64,000 nucleotides of DNA from CAYNFP01 sp964396655 (GCA_964396655.1 CAYNFP010000002.1:62001-126000), one strand, 5' to 3'; shown: positions 17,349-27,180, numbered from the stretch's first letter. Numbers and translations are program-made. Notes: a model not told the origin generated them from the letters alone.

Positions 17349-17393
17349 ATAAACTAAAAATATATAATTTAAAGCAAAAGAAAAAATTAACCA

Positions 17394-17430
17394 TTTAAAA
17401 AAGATAAGCATTTGTTTATCTTTTTTAAAA
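17394..17430. terminator. Bidirectional terminator
   Basis: Stem AAAAAAGATAA / TTATCTTTTTT with an 8-base loop, between the ABC operon and the convergent PRPP synthetase gene; T-rich in both directions. Confidence 0.85.
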
Positions 17431-17437
17431 TATTTTA

Positions 17438-18538
17438 TTATCTGATTAATTTTCTTTTTTTAACCTCTTCAAGTAATTCTGGTTTTATTTTAACTATTGG
17501 GGTTAAAGATTCATGCCAATTCATGCTGTGTATTATTTCTGCTATTAAATAAGAACAATCAACCGCATAAAACCATGGTTCACCTAAAGCTTCTTTATGT
17601 CTATATGTTAAATTTGTTGAATACATTCTAGTGAATAAGTTTTCTTCATATTTTTCTCTTAATTTATCTAACCCTTCTGAAAATAATGCAAAAGTTGAAA
17701 ATAAATATATTTTATTAGCGCCTTGTTCTTTTAATAATCTAGCTGTATCTAAAATTGATTCTCCAGAACTTATCATATCATCTATTATGATTGCATTCAT
17801 TCCTTGAGCGGAAGGCCCTATGTATATATGTTCTAAAATAGGAGGTTTTCCATTTACGAGCTCTCCAGCTAAATCTCTTAATTTATAACAAAATCCCAAA
17901 TTACATTTAAATACTCCTGCATAATATTTTGCTCTTTTAATTGCTCCTTCATCAGGACTAACTACCATTATTTTACTAAAATCAATATCTTCGTTATCCA
18001 AAAATGCTCTTACAATATAATTTGTAGCAAAAATATTTTGAAATTCGGTAGAAGTCCTAGCTAAAGATAGCTTTACTCCAGGGCTATGAACATCGTTTGT
18101 TATAATTGCTTTTGCTCCGTCCATTGCTAAATCTCTTAAGGCATCTGCACAATCATTTGATTCATAATTTACTCCACTATGTTGCCTGCCTGAATATAAA
18201 AATGGCATATAAACGGAAATATCTCTTGTGTGTCCTGAAACCGCACTTATTACTCTTCTTAAATCCATGAAATGATCATCGGGACTCTTATGATTAATTA
18301 TATTTCCATACATTCTATATGTACAATTTGGGTTTTCAACATCACTTAATATATATAAATCTTTGTCTCTAACAGATCTTTCTATAACTATTTTTCCACT
18401 ACCATCACTAAATCTTACTTCTTTTATAGGTATTACATAATTTGCTCTGTTCTTTCTTATTTTATTTAAGTTTTCTAACACACTTTTTCCTAATTCATCG
18501 CAATTTTCAAGTGTAATTATTGCTAAATCATTTTTCAT
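17438..18538 (-). CDS. prs: Ribose-phosphate pyrophosphokinase (PRPP synthetase)
   Basis: A 366-aa enzyme making PRPP from ribose-5-phosphate and ATP for nucleotide, His, Trp and NAD synthesis. It has the RQ/ATP-binding region (YSGRQHSG), a DVHS segment, VVSPDEGAIKRA and the PRPP-binding loop IIIDDMISSGES near residues 252-263. It is about 50 residues longer than the usual ~315-aa enzyme and diverges between these motifs, as in a subset of clostridial and mollicute-related homologues. GGGGAG precedes the ATG. A plausible promoter (TTGATT-17-TAAAAT) lies upstream. It is divergent from the 1188-aa gene. Confidence 0.88.
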   Translation of the reverse strand: MKNDLAIITLENCDELGKSVLENLNKIRKNRANYVIPIKEVRFSDGSGKIVIERSVRDKDLYILSDVENPNCTYRMYGNIINHKSPDDHFMDLRRVISAVSGHTRDISVYMPFLYSGRQHSGVNYESNDCADALRDLAMDGAKAIITNDVHSPGVKLSLARTSTEFQNIFATNYIVRAFLDNEDIDFSKIMVVSPDEGAIKRAKYYAGVFKCNLGFCYKLRDLAGELVNGKPPILEHIYIGPSAQGMNAIIIDDMISSGESILDTARLLKEQGANKIYLFSTFALFSEGLDKLREKYEENLFTRMYSTNLTYRHKEALGEPWFYAVDCSYLIAEIIHSMNWHESLTPIVKIKPELLEEVKKRKLIR

Positions 18539-18675
18539 ATTTTCAACTCTCCCCTAATTTAATTTTATACTAAAAATATTTACTAATCAACCTAAATTGC
18601 ATATTGGCCCACAATTTTGTGGACTTTTTTATTTGTTTGTGATATTATATAAAGCCATAAGTAAGGGGTTATATT

Positions 18676-21600
18676 ATGTTAAATATGGAAATGGGTGTGA
18701 TTATTAGTAAACTGCAAAGATTTCCTACAGAGCGAATGTTCCAATATCTTAAAGAAGTTGAATCCAGTATTACTAAGTTGCCTATTATAGAGGCAAACAA
18801 ATTACTAAATTATATTGAAAGTAAAGAAAAAGCTGTTAGTAAAAGTAAAGAAGAGATGATCAGGGGGCTTTTCAGCACTAGACTTTTGTGTGGGAGTGTA
18901 TCAAGACTGGATATGATGGCTTTTGAAGCCTTAGATGAATATAATGGGTTATCACCATTAATTCAAGTTGAGCTAACTGAACATTTATCAGATATCGAAA
19001 AACTTAATATAATTAAAAATTATTCATCTAAATTAAGTCCAGCTAATTTACAAAATCTTATACTTTCTTTAGATAAAGATAACCAAAAACGATTAATAGA
19101 TAAACATAAGGATTTGATAATGAAGGGTGATTTTAAATTCTTTGCAATATTTGTTGGAGCTTTAGAAGCAGATGTTCAAAAACATTTGATTGAAGTAATG
19201 CAAAATAATATTAAAACTTTAAGTAATGAACATTTAGCTAATTTAGTAAATTATTTATATAATGCTAATGTTGCAACATTTATGGATTTATATTTTGATA
19301 AAATAAATTCTTTGGCAATTGAAGACTTTGCAACAATGATATCTAGCCTTGGGGATAGCGAAATTTTAATATGCTGTGAAAAATTTAGAGAAAAATTTGA
19401 AGCTATACCAACCGGCCCATTAATTATAAAATTCGCCACATCTATTGATGATCCGTCTATTATTTATAAAATATGGAGCATGTTTCCAGATAAGTTAGAG
19501 GCTGCTTCAGACACTTATTTTAATCTTATTATAAGCAGACTTAATGATGAAGATAGAGTTCAATCATTAGTTGATTTTAAAAAAATATATCAAAAAAATG
19601 ACATAAATACCTTATTAAATTTATTTCAAGAAGACATAGAGGAAGTTAAATTAAAATTATTTTTAGAATACCCAGAGAAAATAAATTCACTAGAGGCGGA
19701 AATTTTTATTGAATATGTTAGTGATAATATATCAACAAACGAATACAAAGAACAAATATCGGTTGCTTACTTCCAAAAAATAAGTAATTTTAGTGATGAA
19801 GATTTTATAAAATTCATCCATTCTTTTTGCGAATCAAGATCTAGGTATTCTTATTCTTCTTATTATGATGATGAATATAAAACAAGAAGAGAAAATGATA
19901 ATAAATTAAGTGCCGAATTTTTAATTAAGACTTTTAGTGATAGAATATCAGGCATAAAAGAAGAGAATATTCCATCATTATTTAAAGAGTCAAATACGGA
20001 AATGCAAAAATTATATTTTGTATTACTAAATGATAAAATAAAAAATATTATTAATAACAAAGAAGTTCTAAAAGATTTCATTTCTTGCATTTGGGGAGAG
20101 GCTAGAAAAGAACTTTATAGTAATTTTGAAAAAGAATTTTCAATGTTAACAGCAATAGATTGGTACAACTTGGGAGAAAAAATATTAGAAAGTGGTTCTA
20201 CCAAATTTGGGGTTGTAAGTAAATTCTTAATAAGCTGTGAAATTGATAACCTTGATTTTATGCCAAGTGATAGGGGTTTATCTTTCGTAGAAAAAGGTTT
20301 GCTAGAGTATTTTGAAGAAAATCTTAAAAATAGATTATATTCTAAATGGAATGAATTACTTAATAAAGATCCAAAATTATTAATTGAAAAATATAATGAA
20401 GTAATAAATAACGTTTTTGGGACTAAAATAAACAATGTATTACTTGATAAAAATTGTTTAGAAGCTTTAACTTTAATCCATGTATTAATTGAATCTAAAT
20501 TAATAAACAAAGATGATGAAATGTATAATATGTTTAAAGAATTGTATATTACTTTATTAACAGAAAAATTAACCGGGAATGATGAGTGCAATATAGAAGC
20601 AATTAAAAGTGGTTTATTTTATAGAATTGTAAAAGGAAGCATTAAAATAATAGACTTAACATATATAAAAACATATAAAGGATTGATATTTGCTAATAGA
20701 AATATTATTTCTACAAATTCAAAAGGCAATTTATCAGTTTATGGTTCTGATAAAATTGAAGACTTAGTGGAGCCTCTTTCTGAAGAACAATTATTATCAT
20801 ATAATTTAAAATTATATAAAAATTTGTGTGTTTTAATTAAAGAAAAATATAAGGAGTCTTTTGCTGAAGATTCTTCAATTCAAGCTTTAGCTTTTAGAAT
20901 GTTTTTAATTTTTGGCTATGATAAAACTGTTAAAATACTTAGTAAAACAGTTAAATTTACAGAACTTGAAAGTTTATTTGGTTCAATAAATTTAAATGGT
21001 ATAAAATTAGATGAAAGTGGAAATCCTATCCTTAAGAAAAAAATGGTAGACTTCTTTTTTGGAAACGGAGTTGACGATGAAGAATCAAATATTAGTAAAT
21101 TATTGTCAAATAAAATCCCCGGGTTTACAAGAAGTTTTTCAAGCATTTTCAATAGCTGGGATTTACTATATTCAGAACTAAATGGAGATGTGACTGTTTC
21201 TAGAATTGTAAAATATTTCGAGGAGCATAAAATATTATTAAATCCAGACGAGCAAGAACTTATGGTTGTTATTAATGAACTTGGAGATAATAGAGTTACT
21301 ATTGATAAAGCAAGAAGCTTATATATTGATATGAAAAAAAGAAAATTTTCATCAATACCAAAAGTTGAAGGAGAATATAAAGATTATACATATGAAATGC
21401 TTGATTTGGATAATCCTTTAGGACTTGCTGTTGGATACTTAACCCATTGCTGTTTTAAAATAGATGGCTTATCAAAAACAGCTTTATTTCACTCTGCCCA
21501 AAGTAATAATGGAAGAATATTTGTTGTTAGAAAGCAAGGAAGATTAGTGGCTCAAAGTTGGGTATGGAGAAATGGTAATTTAATTTGCTTTGATAATGTT

Positions 21601-22242
21601 GAAACAACCGATACTTATTCCGAAAGAGAATTATTAGAAATATATAAAGAAGCAAGCAAGAAATTAATTGAAATTTCAAATAAAGAAGAAGATACAAAAG
21701 AGAGTGTTAAACTGATTACTTTTGGAGCTGGTTACTCTTTGATAGAAAAACCCGAAGAATCGGTAAGGGGTTCAGATATTCATTTACCTTTAGAAGAAGG
21801 TGTCTATAGTGATGCCAAGAGAGAACAATTCATTTTGGCTCATTCTCAAAACGATGATCTTTACTACGGCGCTGTAAAAGCTCAATATATAGATGAAAGA
21901 AAACCAGTGGTTAAATTTGACTGTTTAGATAGCCTTCCTAGAGAACAAAGAAGTTTAATAGCTAAAAATTTAAGAGCAATTAATTATTCTAAAGATCAAG
22001 TTGTAAAAGAAATAAACTTTGCAGATTATGAATATTTATGTATGAATACAGACTGGTATATCTTAATAAGTGTTAATGGTGAAATAGAAAGCTGTGTACT
22101 ATCTCATGATAGGAGAGCTAAGGTTGAATATGCATCAGAATTACTATATATAAAAGATAATCTTTTAGATGGAAGTAATTTGAAAACAAATGCAGAAGAA
22201 ATAAAGAAACAAATAAAATTAATTTTAGAGGAGGTAAACTAA
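18676..22242 (+). CDS. Large 1188-aa protein with helical repeats and a PcfJ-like C-terminal region
   Basis: No family is certain. Residues 1-~850 look like continuous alpha-helical, HEAT-like repeats without signal peptide or membrane segments. Around residues 910-985 is a compact motif set: LTHCC near 923, a Gly/Ser-rich turn, then IFVVRKQGRLVAQSWVW and ICFDNVE. The HC...IF.VR.....Q....V pattern recalls PcfJ-like domains of plasmid and phage proteins. AAGGGG precedes the ATG. The stop is directly followed by the start of the next gene (22243), so the two are one operon. Function unknown; I suspect a single-copy scaffold or nucleic-acid-associated protein. Confidence 0.7.
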   Translation: MLNMEMGVIISKLQRFPTERMFQYLKEVESSITKLPIIEANKLLNYIESKEKAVSKSKEEMIRGLFSTRLLCGSVSRLDMMAFEALDEYNGLSPLIQVELTEHLSDIEKLNIIKNYSSKLSPANLQNLILSLDKDNQKRLIDKHKDLIMKGDFKFFAIFVGALEADVQKHLIEVMQNNIKTLSNEHLANLVNYLYNANVATFMDLYFDKINSLAIEDFATMISSLGDSEILICCEKFREKFEAIPTGPLIIKFATSIDDPSIIYKIWSMFPDKLEAASDTYFNLIISRLNDEDRVQSLVDFKKIYQKNDINTLLNLFQEDIEEVKLKLFLEYPEKINSLEAEIFIEYVSDNISTNEYKEQISVAYFQKISNFSDEDFIKFIHSFCESRSRYSYSSYYDDEYKTRRENDNKLSAEFLIKTFSDRISGIKEENIPSLFKESNTEMQKLYFVLLNDKIKNIINNKEVLKDFISCIWGEARKELYSNFEKEFSMLTAIDWYNLGEKILESGSTKFGVVSKFLISCEIDNLDFMPSDRGLSFVEKGLLEYFEENLKNRLYSKWNELLNKDPKLLIEKYNEVINNVFGTKINNVLLDKNCLEALTLIHVLIESKLINKDDEMYNMFKELYITLLTEKLTGNDECNIEAIKSGLFYRIVKGSIKIIDLTYIKTYKGLIFANRNIISTNSKGNLSVYGSDKIEDLVEPLSEEQLLSYNLKLYKNLCVLIKEKYKESFAEDSSIQALAFRMFLIFGYDKTVKILSKTVKFTELESLFGSINLNGIKLDESGNPILKKKMVDFFFGNGVDDEESNISKLLSNKIPGFTRSFSSIFNSWDLLYSELNGDVTVSRIVKYFEEHKILLNPDEQELMVVINELGDNRVTIDKARSLYIDMKKRKFSSIPKVEGEYKDYTYEMLDLDNPLGLAVGYLTHCCFKIDGLSKTALFHSAQSNNGRIFVVRKQGRLVAQSWVWRNGNLICFDNVETTDTYSERELLEIYKEASKKLIEISNKEEDTKESVKLITFGAGYSLIEKPEESVRGSDIHLPLEEGVYSDAKREQFILAHSQNDDLYYGAVKAQYIDERKPVVKFDCLDSLPREQRSLIAKNLRAINYSKDQVVKEINFADYEYLCMNTDWYILISVNGEIESCVLSHDRRAKVEYASELLYIKDNLLDGSNLKTNAEEIKKQIKLILEEVN

Positions 22243-22548
22243 ATGGAAAATAATTATTTAGAAATTGACTCAAATAAAGGAAACATTTATGATGATATGT
22301 CCTCAGGAGATCATAGCTTCAAAGCTCTTATTAAAGTAATAAAAGCGGTTCTACCAAAAAAAGTTACTCCAAGGGAACTAATAACTTATTTACAACTTAT
22401 TGTAAATGATGTTAGAAATAACAAATGTGGGTTTAACCATTCACAAAAGGTTTCAAAAGCATATGAAGAGGTACTTGCTAATTTTGGAAATATTGATTTG
22501 ATATTAACATGGATTCCAGATTGGATTGAATTAATATCTTCAAGATAA
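22243..22548 (+). CDS. N-terminal part of a split gene (ends at in-frame TAA)
   Basis: A 101-aa helical fragment with GAGGTAA just before its ATG, starting one base after the stop of the 1188-aa gene. It ends at TAA 22546-22548, yet the same frame continues open for 130 more codons and encodes a recognisable domain (next entry). So this is most likely the front part of a 231-residue protein broken by a nonsense mutation, or read through. The fragment itself is not recognised. Confidence 0.6.
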   Translation: MENNYLEIDSNKGNIYDDMSSGDHSFKALIKVIKAVLPKKVTPRELITYLQLIVNDVRNNKCGFNHSQKVSKAYEEVLANFGNIDLILTWIPDWIELISSR

Positions 22549-22941
22549 TTTTTTGAAGAATTTTTACCACTATTTAAAGAGATATTTTTTGGAGTTAAAG
22601 CTCCTGAAGAAGAGCAAGACTATGGATGTATCGAAATATCTCCTGATGAAGTTGACATATCAAACAAAGACAAAGCGGATGTTTTGGCAGCTTTATACAA
22701 TAATAGTAAGCCTGTAGGAATGGGAATATGCCAATATGATCCTACTCCAATGACAAGGGAAATAGCACAGTACGCACTAGGAAAATTAGGATATCATTTT
22801 GATTATTTAAAAGGAAGACCTATGAAAATAAATTTAACGGAAGATATTATCTATGTTGGAGCTTATAATAGAGATAATAACTGCCCTGGCTTAGCTCAAA
22901 GAGCTATATCAAGTTGTCCAAATATATCAAGAAAAATTTAA
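22549..22941 (+). pseudogene. C-terminal remainder of the split gene, in frame after the TAA
   Basis: The frame of 22243 continues without a stop from 22549 to 22941 (131 codons with stop), beginning FFEEFLPLF. Near its end it has KADVLAALYNNSKPVGMG, DYLKGRPMKINL and AYNRDN, which I recognise as a conserved small domain of gut Firmicutes proteins. No ribosome binding site precedes the in-frame TTG at 22684, so independent translation is unlikely. There is no length change, hence no frameshift: a single stop codon separates the halves. Could be a pseudogene, readthrough, or a sequence error. Confidence 0.6.
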
Positions 22942-22972
22942 AAACTTCTTTTTTAGAACTTTTTTAAATTGA
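22939..22972 (+). terminator. Weak terminator-like hairpin
   Basis: AAAAACTTCT pairs imperfectly (C-C mismatch) with AGAACTTTTT and runs into T's, after the split gene. Confidence 0.35.
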
Positions 22973-23011
22973 ATTATAATCGTTTTTTATTTTAATGTTA
23001 ACCTAAATTGC

Positions 23012-23040
23012 TTGATTTTTATAACTTTATGTAGTATTAT
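23012..23040 (+). promoter_or_regulatory. typA promoter
   Basis: -35 TTGATT (23012-23017), 17-base spacer, -10 TATTAT (23035-23040), 30 bases before the chosen typA start. Confidence 0.65.
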
Positions 23041-23070
23041 CATGTGAGTGCTTAAAAGGGGATGAAATAT

Positions 23071-24876
23071 ATGGATAAAATAATAAACTTTGCAGTGGTG
23101 GCTCACGTTGATGCTGGTAAAAGTACTTTAGTAGATGCTTTATTAAGGCAAAACAATGTTTTTAGGGAAAATGAGGCAGTTGTTGACTGTGTAATGGATA
23201 GTGGTGCTCTTGAGAAAGAAAGAGGAATTACTATAACAGCAAAAAACTGTTCAATAAGATACAATGATTATAAGATGAACATTGTTGATACACCAGGACA
23301 TGCTGATTTTTCAAGTGAAATTGAAAGAATTATTAAAACTGTAGATACAGTTGTTCTTTTGGTTGACTCTGCAGAAGGTCCAATGCCTCAAACAAGATTT
23401 GTATTAAAAGAAGCTTTAAAAAATAATTTAAGACCAATACTTTTTATAAATAAAATAGATAAAAAAGATGCGAGGGTTGACGAAGTTATAAATTTAACTT
23501 TTGATTTATTCTGTGAACTTGGAGCAACTGATGAACAATTAGATTTTCCTATTATATATGGTATAGCAAAAGAAGGTATTGCAAAATATGAAATGGATGA
23601 TGATAGTAATGATATTAAACCATTACTTGAAACCATTTTAAAACAAGTAGAACCATATAAAGGAAGTGAATCTGATAATTTACAATTGCAAATATCATCA
23701 TTAGACTATGATGCTTTTATTGGAAGATTAGGAATTGGAAGAGTAACTAAAGGAGTTGTTAAAACTGGTGAATTAGTTTCTTTAATAAAAAATAATCGTG
23801 ATATAGAATCATTTAGGATATCTAAGATGTATGTTTATGAAGGTATAAAAAGAGTAGAAAAAAGTATAGTTTATTATGGAGATATGGTTATAATTTCAGG
23901 TTGTCCAGATATTTCTATTGGAGATACTATTTGTACAAAAGATGTTATAGATCCACTACCTCCTATCGAAGTTGAAAAACCAACTATGACAATGAATATT
24001 CTTGTTAACAATTCTCCTTTTGCAGGAAAAAGTGGAAAGTTTGTAACAAGCAGACATTTAAGAGATAGATTATTGGCTGAATTAGAAAGAAATGTTGGAT
24101 TAGAAGTAGAAGATTTACCTAATCAAGAAGGATTTAAAGTTTCTGGTAGAGGAGAATTACATTTATCTATTTTACTTGAAAACATGAGAAGAGAAAGCTA
24201 TGAAATGAGTGTTTCTAAGCCAGAAGTTATTGTTAAAGAAATTGATGGAGTTAAGTGTGAACCTTTTGAAAGAGTTATAATAAATTTACCAGATGAATTT
24301 TCTGGGACTATTATTAATGATTTAAACGAAAGAAAAGGGGAACTTCAATCAATAGTTCCAGCTGAATATGGCTTTACTAAACTTGAATTCTTAGCGCCAA
24401 CTAGAGGATTGATTGGATATAGAAACTCATTTATTACAAATACAAAAGGTATGGGTATAATGGTAAGAAGTTTTGATTCTTACAAACCTTATGCTGGAGT
24501 TTTAGCTAGAAGAAAAAATGGTGTTTTAGTATCAATGGAGAATGGTCCAACATTTGCGTACTCTTTATGGAATCTAAGTGATAGAGGTACAATGATAATA
24601 ACTCCTACTACAGAAGTTTATAAAGGTATGATTATTGGAATTAATAATAGAGATAATGATTTAGATGTTAATCCATGTAAAAATAAAGAAATGACTAATA
24701 CAAGAAGCTCTGGAGCAGATGAAGCTATTGTCTTAACTTCTCCTAAAACATTTACATTAGAAGAAGCATTAGAATTTATTGAAGATGATGAACTTATAGA
24801 AATAACACCAGATGCTTTACGTCTAAGAAAAAAGATTTTAGATCCAAAAGATAGATTTAGGAATTATAATAAATAA
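23071..24876 (+). CDS. typA: Ribosome-associated GTPase TypA/BipA
   Basis: A 601-aa translational GTPase that binds the ribosome and aids assembly and stress growth. G1 AHVDAGKST is at residues 11-19, G2 includes ERGITITAK, G3 is DTPGHADF, G4 is NKID. Domain II, an EF-G-like domain III/V (SGRGELHLSILLENMRRE) and the TypA-specific C-terminus (RGLIGYRN, GPTFAYSLWNLSDRG) follow. Full length. I chose the ATG at 23071 (GGGG 10 bases upstream) over 23062, which is 1 base from it. It has its own promoter. Confidence 0.96.
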   Translation: MDKIINFAVVAHVDAGKSTLVDALLRQNNVFRENEAVVDCVMDSGALEKERGITITAKNCSIRYNDYKMNIVDTPGHADFSSEIERIIKTVDTVVLLVDSAEGPMPQTRFVLKEALKNNLRPILFINKIDKKDARVDEVINLTFDLFCELGATDEQLDFPIIYGIAKEGIAKYEMDDDSNDIKPLLETILKQVEPYKGSESDNLQLQISSLDYDAFIGRLGIGRVTKGVVKTGELVSLIKNNRDIESFRISKMYVYEGIKRVEKSIVYYGDMVIISGCPDISIGDTICTKDVIDPLPPIEVEKPTMTMNILVNNSPFAGKSGKFVTSRHLRDRLLAELERNVGLEVEDLPNQEGFKVSGRGELHLSILLENMRRESYEMSVSKPEVIVKEIDGVKCEPFERVIINLPDEFSGTIINDLNERKGELQSIVPAEYGFTKLEFLAPTRGLIGYRNSFITNTKGMGIMVRSFDSYKPYAGVLARRKNGVLVSMENGPTFAYSLWNLSDRGTMIITPTTEVYKGMIIGINNRDNDLDVNPCKNKEMTNTRSSGADEAIVLTSPKTFTLEEALEFIEDDELIEITPDALRLRKKILDPKDRFRNYNK

Positions 24877-24891
24877 GTAAGAAGTATTTTT

Positions 24892-25896
24892 ATGAAAAAG
24901 AATTGGTTAAACGGAATAATTGTCTTTTTAATAACTATTGCAGTTTTATTCTTTATATTAAAGGATAATTTTTCTTCTACTTTAAATATATTAAGTAAAA
25001 TAAATATCCCTTTATTTATTTTGGGTATAATTTTATATATTGCTGTTTTTTCTCTTGAAGGAATAGTTTCTATGAAATTAATAAAAGAATATAAAAAATC
25101 TTTTAGTTTTAAAGATTCTTTTAGTTTGTCATTAATATTAAGATTTTTTAATGGAATTACTCCTTTCTCAACTGGTGGAAGGCCTTTGCAAGTTTATGAA
25201 CTTAAAAAAAGGGGAGTAAGAGTAGTAGATGGAACTAATGTTATAGTTCAAAATTTTATTATATTTCAATTTTCTTTAATAATTTTTACAACTGTAACTT
25301 TATTATTAAATTCAATTTTAAAAATATATCCTGCTGAAGGTTTTTTATATAGTATGACTATAATAGGATTTATTTTGAATGCAGTTTTATTATTTTTTGC
25401 TTTATTGTTTAGTATAAGTAAAAACTTAAATAAACATATAATAAAGTTTTTTATAAAAATATTTTCAAAATTAAAATTAATAAAAAATAAAGAAGAACAA
25501 ATAAAGAAGTGGGAAGATTATTGTATGGATTTTTATAATGCTTTCAATGATTTTAAATATAAGAAAAAATTAATATTAAGTTCTATTGGAATACAACTTA
25601 TAGCATTAATTACATTTTATTCAGTAGTAATTTGTGTGTTTTATTCTTTAGGGTTAAAAGTTACCAACCCACTTGCAATGATTATTGGTTCTAATTTTAT
25701 ATTTGTAACAGGTTGTTATGTCCCAATTCCAGGTGGAAGTGGCGGGATTGAATATGCATTTTTGAATTATTTCTCTAAATTTGCTATTGGGCCATCTTTA
25801 TCATCTGCATTAATAATATGGAGATTTATAACATATTATTTACCTACTTTAGCCGGAGGAATTGCATTTAACATAAAGAAAAGGAAATTAGACTAG
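24892..25896 (+). CDS. Flippase-like / LPG synthase TM domain family membrane protein
   Basis: A 334-aa protein with about eight transmembrane helices and the conserved NGITPFSTGGRPLQVYELKK and PIPGGSGGIEYAF motifs of the YbhN/MprF N-terminal (LPG_synthase_TM, UPF0104) family. These proteins are linked to lipid flipping. The catalytic aminoacyl-transferase domain of MprF is absent. The ribosome binding site is weak (AAGAAG), and the gene follows typA by 15 bases, so it is probably co-transcribed with it. Confidence 0.85.
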   Translation: MKKNWLNGIIVFLITIAVLFFILKDNFSSTLNILSKINIPLFILGIILYIAVFSLEGIVSMKLIKEYKKSFSFKDSFSLSLILRFFNGITPFSTGGRPLQVYELKKRGVRVVDGTNVIVQNFIIFQFSLIIFTTVTLLLNSILKIYPAEGFLYSMTIIGFILNAVLLFFALLFSISKNLNKHIIKFFIKIFSKLKLIKNKEEQIKKWEDYCMDFYNAFNDFKYKKKLILSSIGIQLIALITFYSVVICVFYSLGLKVTNPLAMIIGSNFIFVTGCYVPIPGGSGGIEYAFLNYFSKFAIGPSLSSALIIWRFITYYLPTLAGGIAFNIKKRKLD

Positions 25897-25947
25897 TATC
25901 TTTTTAACAAATAATATATAATATATTTTTGAAAAGGAATGGTATAT

Positions 25948-26673
25948 ATGTTAGAGTTTTTAGGACGTGGGTCTGCATTTAATCCTAAAGAGGGTAATAC
26001 TTCAGCTTTTTTGATTGAAAATAATAATATGCTTTTAATTGACTGTGGAGAAACCGTTTTTGGAACATTAATTGAAAATAATTTGTTAGATAATATAAAA
26101 GATATTAATGTTTTAATAACTCATTTACATCCTGATCATGTTGGAAGTTTAGCGTCTTTAATTTATTATTGTCATTATAGAAAAAATATAAAATTAAATA
26201 TAGTAGTTGATGATAATGTAGAATATATAAGCAGTTTAAAAATAATTTTGTATGAGCTTGGTGTAAAATTTTATATGTATAATGTTATAAATTCAGAGGA
26301 ATTAACAGGTAAATTTAAAACTTTTAGTTCTGTTAAATTTATACCAACAGTTCATGATGAAGGAATGGATTCATATGGAATTTTGTTTAATAGCGAAAGA
26401 GGTTTAGTATATTATTCTGGGGACACTAATGAACTAGAATATATAAATTCAATTATTAGAGAAAAAAGAAATTTAAATAAGATTTACTTGGAATCAACTT
26501 TTGTAAAAAGTTATGAAGGTATGCCACATTTATCTTTAGATATACTTGATAAAAATATACCATATGAATTAAGAGATAAAGTTTACTGCATGCATTTCGA
26601 TGATACAGAGGGTATGACTTTAGCAAGAAAACTAGGATTCAATGTTGTTGAACCTTATAAAAAAAGAAGGTAA
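25948..26673 (+). CDS. MBL-fold metallo-hydrolase (RNase Z-like)
   Basis: A 241-aa metallo-beta-lactamase-fold protein. THLHPDHVG near residue 58 is the HxHxDH metal motif; further ligands are in TVHDEG, SGDTNE and the final MHFDD. The N-terminal FLGRGSAF-GNTSAF pattern matches RNase Z/ElaC-like and PhnP-like hydrolases, though no tRNase Z exosite arm is evident. The ATG at 25948 is preferred (AAAGGA 10 bases upstream). It is followed closely by the DUF488-like gene. Substrate unresolved. Confidence 0.85.
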   Translation: MLEFLGRGSAFNPKEGNTSAFLIENNNMLLIDCGETVFGTLIENNLLDNIKDINVLITHLHPDHVGSLASLIYYCHYRKNIKLNIVVDDNVEYISSLKIILYELGVKFYMYNVINSEELTGKFKTFSSVKFIPTVHDEGMDSYGILFNSERGLVYYSGDTNELEYINSIIREKRNLNKIYLESTFVKSYEGMPHLSLDILDKNIPYELRDKVYCMHFDDTEGMTLARKLGFNVVEPYKKRR

Positions 26674-26678
26674 TTGAA

Positions 26679-27137
26679 ATGAAAAATATTGTTATAGGGA
26701 CAGGATGCTATCAAAATGTTAAATCAGGAAACACTGTTTCAGTTACTGGAGATGGTGGTAATGCATGGGGATATTATGGACCAGCATATAAAAAATTTTC
26801 TCCAAGTTGGAAACTTTATACAACATGGAGAGATAATCCCGAAAATTTAACACAAGAAGAGTTAATAGATTATTATATTAAAGAATACTTTAATCATAGA
26901 CTTGCAAATCTTAATTTGAATGATTTATTTTATGAATTAGAAGAAAAATTTGGAGATGAAATAATATTTTTGTGTCATGAACTTCCGGGAGATTTTTGTC
27001 ATAGGAGATTAGATGCAGATTTTATAGAAATATTAACTGGTTTTCATATTCCTGAAATCAGAACAGATGAAAATGGTAAAATAACCAGATATTTTCAACC
27101 TGATTATAAGCCAAAATTAAAGTTATTTATGAAATAA
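26679..27137 (+). CDS. DUF488-like protein
   Basis: A 152-aa protein with FLCHELPGDFCHRRL, the ...C.E.....CHR motif seen in DUF488-family proteins, preceded by conserved Trp/Tyr-rich segments. It starts 5 bases after the MBL gene and uses GAAGG inside it, so the two are co-transcribed. DUF488 proteins are uncharacterised. No membrane segment. Confidence 0.7.
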   Translation: MKNIVIGTGCYQNVKSGNTVSVTGDGGNAWGYYGPAYKKFSPSWKLYTTWRDNPENLTQEELIDYYIKEYFNHRLANLNLNDLFYELEEKFGDEIIFLCHELPGDFCHRRLDADFIEILTGFHIPEIRTDENGKITRYFQPDYKPKLKLFMK

Positions 27138-27156
27138 CATAAAAATATGTTATAAT
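27134..27156 (+). promoter_or_regulatory. Hairpin overlapping extended -10 before metG
   Basis: A perfect 8-bp stem ATAACATA / TATGTTAT (loop AAAA) covers the stop codon of the DUF488-like gene. Its right arm shares bases with TGTTATAAT (27148-27156), the extended -10 of metG. A run of T's follows, so the site may both end one transcript and start the next. Confidence 0.55.
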
Positions 27157-27180
27157 TTTTAAGAGAAAAGAGGTATAAAT

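Noticed and set aside
18605..18630. Hairpin CCACA/TGTGG with T6 between divergent prs and the 1188-aa gene
   Set aside because: Stem is only about 5-6 bp and there is no transcript to end from the left; may be chance or a weak leader structure.
18588..23013. Shared AACCTAAATTGC at 18588-18602 and near 23000
   Set aside because: Twelve bases at two loci in AT-rich DNA with no shared context; may be chance.
27138..27180. T-box or riboswitch before metG
   Set aside because: The gap from the previous gene is 43 bases, too small for a T-box or SAM riboswitch.
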